From contig JAZFTT010000150.1 in assembly GCA_036446835.1 (NCBI GenBank), forward strand, positions 1-15,489: DNA of 15,489 nt, given 5' to 3'. Within the stretch, counting starts at the first letter, position 1; every line of letters starts with the position of its first letter. Both the position numbers and the translations under genes were made by a program. Origin of the DNA: SZUA-217 sp036446835. GTDB lineage: Bacteria > Actinomycetota > Acidimicrobiia > Spongiisociales > ZC4RG35. Below the pieces are notes generated by a model. It searched no databases, was not told the DNA's origin, and saw only the letters and a program-made list of their open reading frames with translations. Below are positions 1-6,394 of this stretch, one piece after another.

Positions 1-1
1 G

Positions 2-640
2 CGTTTCGAGGAGACTGAAGACGCAGAGTGGAAGGCGATGTCGCAAGGGTTTGCCGGCGCTCTTTTCGAAGACCTCGACGCCGGCCGGGAAATGCTGGAG
101 GCGGCCGTGTCTCAGTTCGGAGAGCACGACTTCGGAGTGAACGGCTACCTAGCCAAGTTGTTCTTGAGCATCAACTACATGGCTCGGGGAGATTCGGAAA
201 CGGCACTGCGGCTTCGGGAAGAGTCGTTGGCATGGGTGAAAGCCGTGGATTACATGGTGCTGATCGCCTGGGCCGAATGGCATGTGGCAGCCGCCCTACT
301 CGTGTTTGGTCGGGTCGACGAGGCAGAGGATCACACCCGGCGTGTTCTCACACAAATGGTCGGCGATGGTTATCAGGAGGGTATTGCCGGAGCCGTCGAT
401 CTCTTTGCTGGGATTGCGTTTCATCGTGGTGAGACCGAGCGGGCCCTGAACCTGGTCGGAGGCGCCGACGCGGTATTTGAGGCTCTCGGAACCTACCGAT
501 GGCCCGAGCAAACTTCCGCGGTCGAGGCAGTACTGACCGGGGCGAAGGAGCAACTCGGTGATGCCGAATCTGATCGGCTGCTCTCCGAAGGGAATGCGCT
601 GAATCTCGAGGCACTGATAGATCTGGCCTCAGCACCCTGA
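2..640 (+). CDS. C-terminal part of a TPR-containing protein (probable regulator/ATPase), 5' partial
   Basis: The frame is open from base 2 with no stop before 638-640, so the gene starts outside the window; the ATG at 38 is probably internal. The visible 212 residues are alpha-helical and rich in Ala, Leu and Glu, with TPR-like helix pairs (GDSETALRLREESLAW, GRVDEAEDHTRRVL, GETERALNLV). The tail, with the pattern 'ALG...P......EA.L.....LGD...D.LLSEGNALNLEALIDLA', resembles the C-terminus common in actinobacterial LuxR-type regulators and adenylate-cyclase/ATPase proteins that end in a TPR domain. That similarity is from memory of the family. The helix-turn-helix or ATPase part that would settle the function is not visible. 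It converges with the methyltransferase gene, with only 6 bp between the stops. Confidence 0.6.
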   Translation, partial: RFEETEDAEWKAMSQGFAGALFEDLDAGREMLEAAVSQFGEHDFGVNGYLAKLFLSINYMARGDSETALRLREESLAWVKAVDYMVLIAWAEWHVAAALLVFGRVDEAEDHTRRVLTQMVGDGYQEGIAGAVDLFAGIAFHRGETERALNLVGGADAVFEALGTYRWPEQTSAVEAVLTGAKEQLGDAESDRLLSEGNALNLEALIDLASAP

Positions 641-646
641 CGTGAA

Positions 647-1147
647 TCAACCTACGCCGGGCGAACCCGTGTTGAACCTTGGTAGGAATCGAGGCGTTCT
701 CGCCGCATACTCCCGGTAACCGTCGAAAGCATCCTCGAGCTGAGTTTCCTCCCATCTCGACTTCACGCTGAAAAGCACTATGAGTCCGATGAGTTCGGCA
801 ACGACGATCCACGATCCTGACCTGGTGGCCACTCCGGCCATGAACAAGATCACGGCCGAGTACATGGGGTGACGGACCCATCGGTACGGCCCGGCGGAAA
901 CGAGATCGGTCCGCCCATTGGGAAGAGGTAAGGGAGTGAGGCCCTTGCCAAGGCAGACGGCCGACCACACGCCTACCACGGCTCCGATGATTGAAGCAAT
1001 GGTGCCCAAAGCGCCGACGATGCCATCAGCGGCGAAGCCGGCGTCCCGTGGCCCAAGAACCATGAGGACGATCAACACAGCTTGAACGGCGACGAAGGTC
1101 CATGCCGTTGCCTTGGTACCCGTAGTGGAGTGGATTGTTCTACCCAT
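647..1147 (-). CDS. Isoprenylcysteine carboxyl methyltransferase / phospholipid methyltransferase family membrane protein
   Basis: This is a 166-residue polytopic membrane protein. Hydrophobic segments lie at about residues 14-32, 43-66, 97-108 and 112-128. The C-terminal half carries the family signature GPYRWVRHPMY (86-96) and, after the last membrane segment, an EE pair (133-134) followed by Y..Y...TPRFLP. In ICMT/PEMT proteins this region binds S-adenosylmethionine and the lipid-side acceptor. Bacterial members methylate poorly defined small or lipid substrates, so the acceptor here is unknown. The ATG start at 1147 gives a normal length for the short bacterial members. It is divergent from the fused flavoenzyme and shares a 107-bp intergenic region with it; whether the two are functionally linked cannot be told. 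Confidence 0.8.
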   Translation of the reverse strand: MGRTIHSTTGTKATAWTFVAVQAVLIVLMVLGPRDAGFAADGIVGALGTIASIIGAVVGVWSAVCLGKGLTPLPLPNGRTDLVSAGPYRWVRHPMYSAVILFMAGVATRSGSWIVVAELIGLIVLFSVKSRWEETQLEDAFDGYREYAARTPRFLPRFNTGSPGVG

Positions 1148-1242
1148 GGTTTGCGACCGATCTGATAGAACTCAAGGTGGCAAATTAGTGGACGCCGGGA
1201 CGTTGTGGAGAGCTTGACGTGCGAGCATCCATACCAACCCGA

Positions 1243-1254
1243 TATGTTTGGCTC
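1243..1254 (+). promoter_or_regulatory. Putative leaderless promoter: -10 box TATGTT six bases before the ATG
   Basis: TATGTT at 1243-1248 matches the actinobacterial -10 pattern TANNNT and is followed by six bases and then the ATG at 1255. No Shine-Dalgarno sequence precedes that ATG. The arrangement predicts a transcript beginning at or next to the start codon. A TTGACG lies at 1214-1219, but its 23-bp spacing is too long for a normal -35 element. The box is seen directly; promoter activity is inferred. Confidence 0.4.
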
Positions 1255-3558
1255 ATGAAGGTCATATGCGTTGGCGGCGGTCCTGCCAGTCTGTACCTGG
1301 CGATACTTCTCAAGAAGCATCAGCCGGACATCGAGGTCACCGTCTTCGAGCGCAATAACCCCGGCGATGCCTTCGGATTCGGAGTGGTCTTCTCCGACGA
1401 GACACTCGATCACTTCGAAGAGGCCGATGAGCCCTCTTACCGGGCTCTAACCGAGAGTTTCAAGCATTGGGGCGACATCGAGGTCCGTCACTTCTCCGGC
1501 AGACGATTCGTGTCTGGTGGCCACGGGTTTGCCGCGGCAAGCCGGCGACGGCTTCTCGAGATCCTCACCGAAAGGGCTGCGGAACTAGGGGCAGATCTTC
1601 ACTTCTCCACCGACGTGACAGACCTGGCTTCAATCCCGGAGGCAGATCTCATCGTGGGTGCCGATGGCGCCAATTCGATGGTTCGAACGGCCCTTGCTTC
1701 CCATCTCAAGCCAACGCTTCGGCAACGCGTCAACAAGTATGTGTGGTTTGGTACGCCAAAGGTTTATGACAAGTTCCACTTCATCTTCGAAGACACGCCG
1801 GCCGGGATGGTCTGGGCTCACATCTACCCCTACTCCAAGGAAGGAAGCACCTTCATCGTGGAGATGGCGCCCAAGACCTGGCGAAGTCTTGGGTTGGATC
1901 GGACCGAGGACGAGGTCTTTCTGCCGGGGGTTAGTGATGATTACGCCCTGAAGCGTTGCGAGGAGATGTTTGCCGAGCACCTCGATGGTCATCCGCTGTT
2001 GGGTAACAACTCGAAATGGCTTCAGTTTCCGGACATCAGCTGTGAGAAATGGCATCACGACAACATTGTTCTGATGGGAGACGCCATCCACACCGCCCAT
2101 TTCTCCATTGGTTCCGGGACCAAGCTGGCAATGGAAGACTCGATCGCTCTGTCGAACGTGCTGCTGGAAGGACTACCGCTATCCGAAGCGCTCGAGCGAT
2201 ATGAAGAGGAGCGACGTCCAGCAGTCGACAGCCTGCAACGAGCCGCCAAGACCAGTCTGGAGTGGTTTGAGGGAGCCGACCGTTATCGGAACCTCGAGCC
2301 GGAGCAGTTCGTTTTCAGCATGTTGACCCGTAGCCAGCGGGTCACCTATGACAACCTCCGGCTCCGCGATCCGAGCTACATGGAGTCGGTCGACGTCTGG
2401 TACGCCGGATCGAACCACGGTTCACCGGTCGAAACGGATGCGTCGATACCTCCGATGTTTCACCCCTATCAGGTCCGCGATCTCGTCCTCCCAAACCGGA
2501 TAGTGGTATCTCCCATGGACCAGTATTCGTCGGTTGACGGCATGCCAAACGAGTGGCACCTGGTCCACCTGGGGAGTCGTGCCGTTGGAGGGGCGGGTCT
2601 GGTCATGACCGAGATGACGTGTGTCTCGCCCGAAGGACGAATCTCTCCCGGAGACGTTGGCATCTGGACTGATGAGCATGCTGACGAATGGGAGCGGATC
2701 ACTGAGTTCATCCACACCCATTCGGAGTCGAAGGTGGGCATCCAGCTGGGTCATTCTGGGAGAAAAGGGTCCACCAAGCTCATGTGGGAGGGCGACACCG
2801 ATCCTCTCGACGAGGGCAATTGGGAGATCATCGGCCCGTCTCCGATCAAGTACCGCCCCGATGCCCAGGTGCCGCGGGAGATGAGCAGAGAGGACATCGA
2901 TCTAGTGCGGGATCAACATGTGGAGGCCGCCGTTCGAGCCGAGCGCGCCGGTTTCGATTGGCTCGAGCTGCACTTCGCCCACGGATATCTCCTGTCCAGC
3001 TTTCTGACCACCCTCGCCAACCAGAGATCGGACGCGTACGGGGGTTCGCTGGAGAATCGGATGCGGTACCCGCTGGAAGTCCTCGACTCGGTACGCGAGG
3101 TCTGGCCGGAGGGAAAACCCATCTCCGTGCGGATCTCGGCCACCGACTGGGTCGACGGGGGGTTTGACGGTGACGACGCGGTTGTCCTCGCCGAGGCCCT
3201 GAAAAACCACGGATGTGACCTGATCGATGTGTCAACCGGTCAGACGTCCGCCGATGCTCGTCCCGAGTATGGGCGGCTGTATCAAACCCCGTTCAGTGAT
3301 CGGATCCGCAACGAAGTGGGGATCGCCACGATGACAGTGGGTGCGGTGTCTTCGATTGACGACATCCACAACATCCTTGTCTCCGGGCGCGCCGACCTCT
3401 GTGTAATGGCCCGTCCCCATCTCGTTGACCCCTACTGGACCATGAATGCCGCAATCGACCTCGCCTACACAGACCACGACTACCCGAAACAGTATCTGTC
3501 CGGTCTCGGCTCACGACGCCGGGAACAGGACCCGATCGCACCTGACGTCTTTGGGTAG
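1255..3558 (+). CDS. Bifunctional salicylyl-CoA 5-hydroxylase / 2-aminobenzoyl-CoA monooxygenase-reductase type flavoenzyme
   Basis: This 767-residue natural fusion has an N-terminal FAD monooxygenase domain (about 1-385) with GGGPAS (7-12) for the FAD Rossmann fold, GADGANS (135-141, DG motif) and GDAIHTAHFSIGSG (from 275, GD motif). From residue 401 comes an FMN old-yellow-enzyme domain of YqjM type: LPNRIVVSPMDQYSS, WHLVHLGSRAVGGAGLVMTE, GHSGRKGSTKLMWEG, the substrate-binding pair H573/H576 in HFAHGYL, and NQRSDAYGGSLENR. Known fused relatives hydroxylate salicylyl-CoA or 2-aminobenzoyl-CoA, the latter also reducing the ring. The sequence supports the fusion family but does not decide the substrate. 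An upstream in-frame GTG at 1219 would add 12 residues before the Rossmann strand; the ATG at 1255, with a -10 box six bases upstream, fits better. The ALDH gene follows after 114 bp and may belong to the same pathway. Confidence 0.88.
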   Translation: MKVICVGGGPASLYLAILLKKHQPDIEVTVFERNNPGDAFGFGVVFSDETLDHFEEADEPSYRALTESFKHWGDIEVRHFSGRRFVSGGHGFAAASRRRLLEILTERAAELGADLHFSTDVTDLASIPEADLIVGADGANSMVRTALASHLKPTLRQRVNKYVWFGTPKVYDKFHFIFEDTPAGMVWAHIYPYSKEGSTFIVEMAPKTWRSLGLDRTEDEVFLPGVSDDYALKRCEEMFAEHLDGHPLLGNNSKWLQFPDISCEKWHHDNIVLMGDAIHTAHFSIGSGTKLAMEDSIALSNVLLEGLPLSEALERYEEERRPAVDSLQRAAKTSLEWFEGADRYRNLEPEQFVFSMLTRSQRVTYDNLRLRDPSYMESVDVWYAGSNHGSPVETDASIPPMFHPYQVRDLVLPNRIVVSPMDQYSSVDGMPNEWHLVHLGSRAVGGAGLVMTEMTCVSPEGRISPGDVGIWTDEHADEWERITEFIHTHSESKVGIQLGHSGRKGSTKLMWEGDTDPLDEGNWEIIGPSPIKYRPDAQVPREMSREDIDLVRDQHVEAAVRAERAGFDWLELHFAHGYLLSSFLTTLANQRSDAYGGSLENRMRYPLEVLDSVREVWPEGKPISVRISATDWVDGGFDGDDAVVLAEALKNHGCDLIDVSTGQTSADARPEYGRLYQTPFSDRIRNEVGIATMTVGAVSSIDDIHNILVSGRADLCVMARPHLVDPYWTMNAAIDLAYTDHDYPKQYLSGLGSRRREQDPIAPDVFG

Positions 3559-3613
3559 GAGAGACGCGCTCGAGAAGGAGAAGACCAGGTTCGGGAATCG
3601 CCGCCAAAATGCC

Positions 3614-3625
3614 CCGACCTGTCGG
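3614..3625. repeat. Short inverted repeat CCGAC-CT-GTCGG, possible operator
   Basis: A 5-bp perfect inverted repeat with a 2-base centre lies in the 114-bp gap between the flavoenzyme and ALDH genes, about 16 bp upstream of the TACGAT box. It could be a small operator or a weak hairpin. At this length chance is a real explanation. Confidence 0.2.
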
Positions 3626-3640
3626 CGAGGTTGCCGTCAG

Positions 3641-3646
3641 TACGAT
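3641..3646 (+). promoter_or_regulatory. Possible -10 box TACGAT for the ALDH gene
   Basis: TACGAT fits TANNNT and sits 26 bp before the ATG at 3673, which would place a start site about 20 bases upstream of translation. No convincing -35 hexamer is seen at 16-18 bp and no Shine-Dalgarno sequence precedes the ATG. The gene may equally be read through from the flavoenzyme gene. Confidence 0.25.
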
Positions 3647-3672
3647 CGGATACCCCCAACTTCAAGAATGCG

Positions 3673-5376
3673 ATGAACTCATCCCAGATAGACAGCGATC
3701 TCGAGACTCTTTCTCAGAGCAAGAAGAAGTGGGCAACTCTGCCGGTAGCCGAGAAGATCGATCATCTCCATGAGCTCGTCGAACTGACCGTGGCGAACGC
3801 CGAGGATTGGGCGGACGCCGGGGTAGTAGCCAAGGGGATCGACCCGCAATCACCTCTCGCCGGAGAAGAGTGGATTTCGGGGCCGTATGCACTTCTTGGC
3901 TGGCTTCACGCCACCTCCGCAACACTGGCTGCGCTCGACGCTGCCGCCGATGTCCTCGAGGGTCTCAAGACGTGGGAGCAGCCGGATGGTCAAGCCGTGG
4001 CACGGGTGTATCCGACCAATATCTACGAGACGCTCCTGCTGCATGGCTACACCGTCGATGTCTGGATGCAGCCTGGTGTGAAGCGCGAGGAGTTGTCCGA
4101 ACAAACGGCCCACTTCTATCGCAACCCGGATCACGAAGGCAGAGTGGCCCTTGTGCTCGGCGCCGGAAACATCTCGTCGATCGTTCCGCTCGACATTCTC
4201 TACAAGATGTATGCCGACGGGGAAGTGGTCGTCGTCAAGATGAATCCGGTCAACGATTACCTCGGTCCGATCTTCGAGCGAATCTTCGCCCCACTCATCG
4301 AGGCAGGTTTTGTGCGGTTCGCTTATGGGGCAGGTGACGTAGGCGCCTACCTCACCGGACATGATGGTGTTGACACCATTCACATCACCGGGAGCTCTCG
4401 CACCCACGACACCATCGTGTTCGGGGCGGGGGAAGAGGGGGCTCAGAGGAAGGCAAACAACCAGCCGACAATCGGCAAGCCGATCACATCCGAGTTGGGC
4501 TGTGTCAGCCCGACCATCATCGTCCCCGGGCCCTGGACCAAAGCCGACATTGCCTACCAGGCGGAGCACCTGGCGACGCAAAAGCTGCACAACGCCGGAT
4601 TCAACTGCAACGCGTCTCAGGTTCTCGTGCTGCCTGCCGATTGGGAGCAGGGTGATGAGCTGGTTGATGCAGTGAGAGATGCTCTGGCCAAAGCCGAGGA
4701 GCGGCCCGCCTACTACCCAGGCGCGGACAAGCGGCACCAAACGGCCAGAGACCATTATCCGGACGCCGAAAAACTCGAGTCCAACGTCGATCGGACTCTC
4801 ATTGTCGGTGTCGACCCGACGGATGCCAGCGCCTACTGCTTCAACGAAGAGTTCTTTGCTCCGATCTATGCAACCACCAGGCTGGACGCCTCTACCCCTG
4901 CCGAATTTCTCAGGGAGGCAGTGAAGTTCTCCAACGAGACGCTGCAGGGGACGCTCGGTGCCAACATCATTATCCACCCTCGGACAGCCAAGGAACTTGG
5001 TGATCGTCTGGACAAGGCCATCGCCGAGCTTCGCTACGGGACTGTTGCCGTCAATGCCTGGACCGGAGTGGGGTTTTTGACCGGAAGGGCGGCCTGGGGC
5101 GCTTATCCCGGCCACTCACTGGACGACGTCCAATCCGGTGTTGGGGTGGTTCACAATGCGTTGCTCTTCGATCACCCTCAGAAGTCGGTGGTCAAGGCAC
5201 CATTCCGGCCGTTCCCGCGGGGAGTCAGACATGGCAGATTCTACCTCTCGCCCCGTCCACCGTGGTTCGTGACCAACGACACCGCGCAGACCACAGCCAA
5301 GCGCCTCACCTATTACGCAGGGGACGGCAAACTGACCCGGTTTCCCGGCATATTCGTTTCGGCGCTTCGCGGCTGA
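3673..5376 (+). CDS. Aldehyde dehydrogenase superfamily protein with C-terminal extension
   Basis: The protein has 567 residues, longer than the usual 480-500 of ALDHs. Catalytic features in order are VVVVKMNP (NAD-binding strand with the usual Lys), HITGSS (237-242, cofactor loop), E274 in ELGC (general base; usually ELGG), C312 in FNCNASQ (nucleophile; the usual GQ.C context is changed) and EEFFAP (E393, F395). These keep the active-site set, so NAD(P)-dependent oxidation of an aldehyde is expected. The first 100 residues are atypical, and about 90 residues follow the normal C-terminal end, including PFRPFPRGVRHGRFYLSPRPPWFV. The start could be a TTG at 3631, but the ATG at 3673 is preferred. 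Its substrate is unknown; position behind a CoA-aromatic hydroxylase suggests a product of ring cleavage or side-chain breakdown (inference). Confidence 0.8.
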   Translation: MNSSQIDSDLETLSQSKKKWATLPVAEKIDHLHELVELTVANAEDWADAGVVAKGIDPQSPLAGEEWISGPYALLGWLHATSATLAALDAAADVLEGLKTWEQPDGQAVARVYPTNIYETLLLHGYTVDVWMQPGVKREELSEQTAHFYRNPDHEGRVALVLGAGNISSIVPLDILYKMYADGEVVVVKMNPVNDYLGPIFERIFAPLIEAGFVRFAYGAGDVGAYLTGHDGVDTIHITGSSRTHDTIVFGAGEEGAQRKANNQPTIGKPITSELGCVSPTIIVPGPWTKADIAYQAEHLATQKLHNAGFNCNASQVLVLPADWEQGDELVDAVRDALAKAEERPAYYPGADKRHQTARDHYPDAEKLESNVDRTLIVGVDPTDASAYCFNEEFFAPIYATTRLDASTPAEFLREAVKFSNETLQGTLGANIIIHPRTAKELGDRLDKAIAELRYGTVAVNAWTGVGFLTGRAAWGAYPGHSLDDVQSGVGVVHNALLFDHPQKSVVKAPFRPFPRGVRHGRFYLSPRPPWFVTNDTAQTTAKRLTYYAGDGKLTRFPGIFVSALRG

Positions 5377-5379
5377 CAG

Positions 5380-5398
5380 GAAGAAGGGAGGCTTCTTC
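5380..5398. terminator. Hairpin between convergent ALDH and hbd genes
   Basis: A perfect 7-bp stem (GAAGAAG / CTTCTTC) with a 5-base loop begins 4 bases after the ALDH stop and ends 29 bases from the stop of the convergent dehydrogenase gene. No T run follows on either strand, so it would be a weak, possibly bidirectional terminator. The structure is seen; the function is inferred from position. Confidence 0.4.
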
Positions 5399-5427
5399 AT
5401 TCGATTCGACCGCCGTTTGCAACTGAG

Positions 5428-6282
5428 CTAGCTGTAGTCGTAGAAACCCCGTCCGGTCTTGCGACCGTGGAGACCGGCTTCCACCATCCGGGTCAGCAGC
5501 GGGGGAGAAGCGCACATCGGCTCCTTGTACTCCTCGAAGAGCACGTCGGCTACATACTTCGTGGTGTCGAGACCGACGAAGTCGGCCAGCTCGAGCGGTC
5601 CCATCGGATGGTTGGCTCCGAGCCGCATGGCCGTGTCGATGTCCTCTTTGGTAGCCACTCCCGCCTCGTACATCCGGACCGCTCCCAGCAGGAATGGGAT
5701 CAGAAGCATGTTGACCACGAAGCCGGCGCGGTCCTTGGCGCGGATCACGGTTTTACCGACGCTCTCGGCGTACGCCTGAGCTCGGTTCTCCACATCAGGG
5801 TCTGACATCACCGTTGTCACCAACTCCACCAGGCTCATCACCGGCACCGGGTTGAAGAAGTGCATCCCGACGACATGGTCGGGGCGACTGGTTGCCGAGG
5901 CGATCCTGGTGATGGGAATTGAGGACGTGTTGGAAGCGAAGATGGCGTTCGGGTCGGTGACGATCTGGTCGAGATCGGTGAAGATCTGCTTCTTCAATTC
6001 CTCGTTTTCGGTGGCAGCTTCGATCACCAGTTGCCGGTCGGCCTGTTCGGTCAGATCCGTGGAGAGCGCAATCCGGCTGAGGATCTCGCGTTGCCCCTTC
6101 TGGTCGAGCTTTTCCCGCTCTACGGCTCTTTCCAGGGACTTCTCGATTCGACCCATGGCCGCCTCGGCAGCCTCGGCGTTGATCTCATGAACGATGATAT
6201 CGCTGCCGGAGCCTGCACACACCTCGGCGATCCCGGATCCCATCAGACCCCCACCGATAACACCCACACGCTCGATCGTCAT
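5428..6282 (-). CDS. hbd: 3-hydroxybutyryl-CoA dehydrogenase (3-hydroxyacyl-CoA dehydrogenase family)
   Basis: The 284-residue length is exactly typical of single-domain HBD/FadB2/PaaH enzymes, which oxidise (S)-3-hydroxyacyl-CoA to 3-oxoacyl-CoA with NAD(P). The N-terminus has the dinucleotide-binding VGVIGGGLMGSGIAEV. The catalytic set is present: Ser in FASNTSSIPIT, His and Glu in VVGMHFFNPVPVMSLVELV, and Asn in GFVVNMLLIPFL. The C-terminal helical domain has HPMGPLELADFVGLDT and ends GRKTGRGFYDYS. The ATG at 6282 is supported by an AGGAG nine bases upstream. The gene is convergent with the ALDH gene and divergent from leuS. In relatives of the fused flavoenzyme pathway a hydroxyacyl-CoA dehydrogenase serves ring breakdown, so it may cooperate with 1255-5376, but butyrate/PHB or general beta-oxidation is equally possible. 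Confidence 0.93.
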   Translation of the reverse strand: MTIERVGVIGGGLMGSGIAEVCAGSGSDIIVHEINAEAAEAAMGRIEKSLERAVEREKLDQKGQREILSRIALSTDLTEQADRQLVIEAATENEELKKQIFTDLDQIVTDPNAIFASNTSSIPITRIASATSRPDHVVGMHFFNPVPVMSLVELVTTVMSDPDVENRAQAYAESVGKTVIRAKDRAGFVVNMLLIPFLLGAVRMYEAGVATKEDIDTAMRLGANHPMGPLELADFVGLDTTKYVADVLFEEYKEPMCASPPLLTRMVEAGLHGRKTGRGFYDYS

Positions 6283-6291
6283 GTTCTTCGA

Positions 6292-6296
6292 CTCCT
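6292..6296 (-). promoter_or_regulatory. Shine-Dalgarno AGGAG for hbd
   Basis: Read on the minus strand, AGGAG lies 9 bases before the ATG at 6282. It fixes the start of the dehydrogenase gene and contrasts with many other genes here that lack a Shine-Dalgarno sequence. Confidence 0.6.
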
Positions 6297-6355
6297 CGTT
6301 GGCTTGACGGCCATCATGGTGTGAGGCTCGCCGGTGTGCCAGTTGTCAGCACCCG

Positions 6356-6383
6356 TTGTTCACGTCTCATTGGTGGTTACCCT
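6356..6383 (+). promoter_or_regulatory. Putative leuS promoter (TTGTTC - 16 bp - TACCCT)
   Basis: TTGTTC at 6356-6361 and TACCCT at 6378-6383 are separated by 16 bp. The -10 box ends 11 bases before the leuS ATG, giving a predicted leader of only about 4-5 bases. No Shine-Dalgarno sequence is present. There is no room for a T-box or leader-peptide attenuator after this promoter. Activity is inferred. Confidence 0.4.
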
Positions 6384-6394
6384 CCCGGCTTCAG

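Noticed and set aside
348..968. 206-codon minus-strand open frame spanning the end of the TPR gene and the methyltransferase
   Set aside because: The methyltransferase frame on the same strand has clear membrane helices and family motifs; this one is Arg/His-rich shadow sequence.
1219..1254. GTG start at 1219 for the fused flavoenzyme
   Set aside because: It adds 12 residues before the first strand of the FAD Rossmann fold, which normally starts within a few residues of the N-terminus, and it would cover the probable -10 box.
3850..5115. 421-codon minus-strand open frame opposite the ALDH gene
   Set aside because: It is antisense to a gene with all ALDH catalytic residues, its translation is low-complexity Arg/Gly/Val-rich without a recognisable domain, and long antisense frames are common in GC-rich genes.
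6283..6394. T-box riboswitch or leader peptide in front of leuS
   Set aside because: The gap is only 112 bp, shared with a divergent gene, with no leucine-codon run and no T-box-like conserved segment or terminator hairpin.
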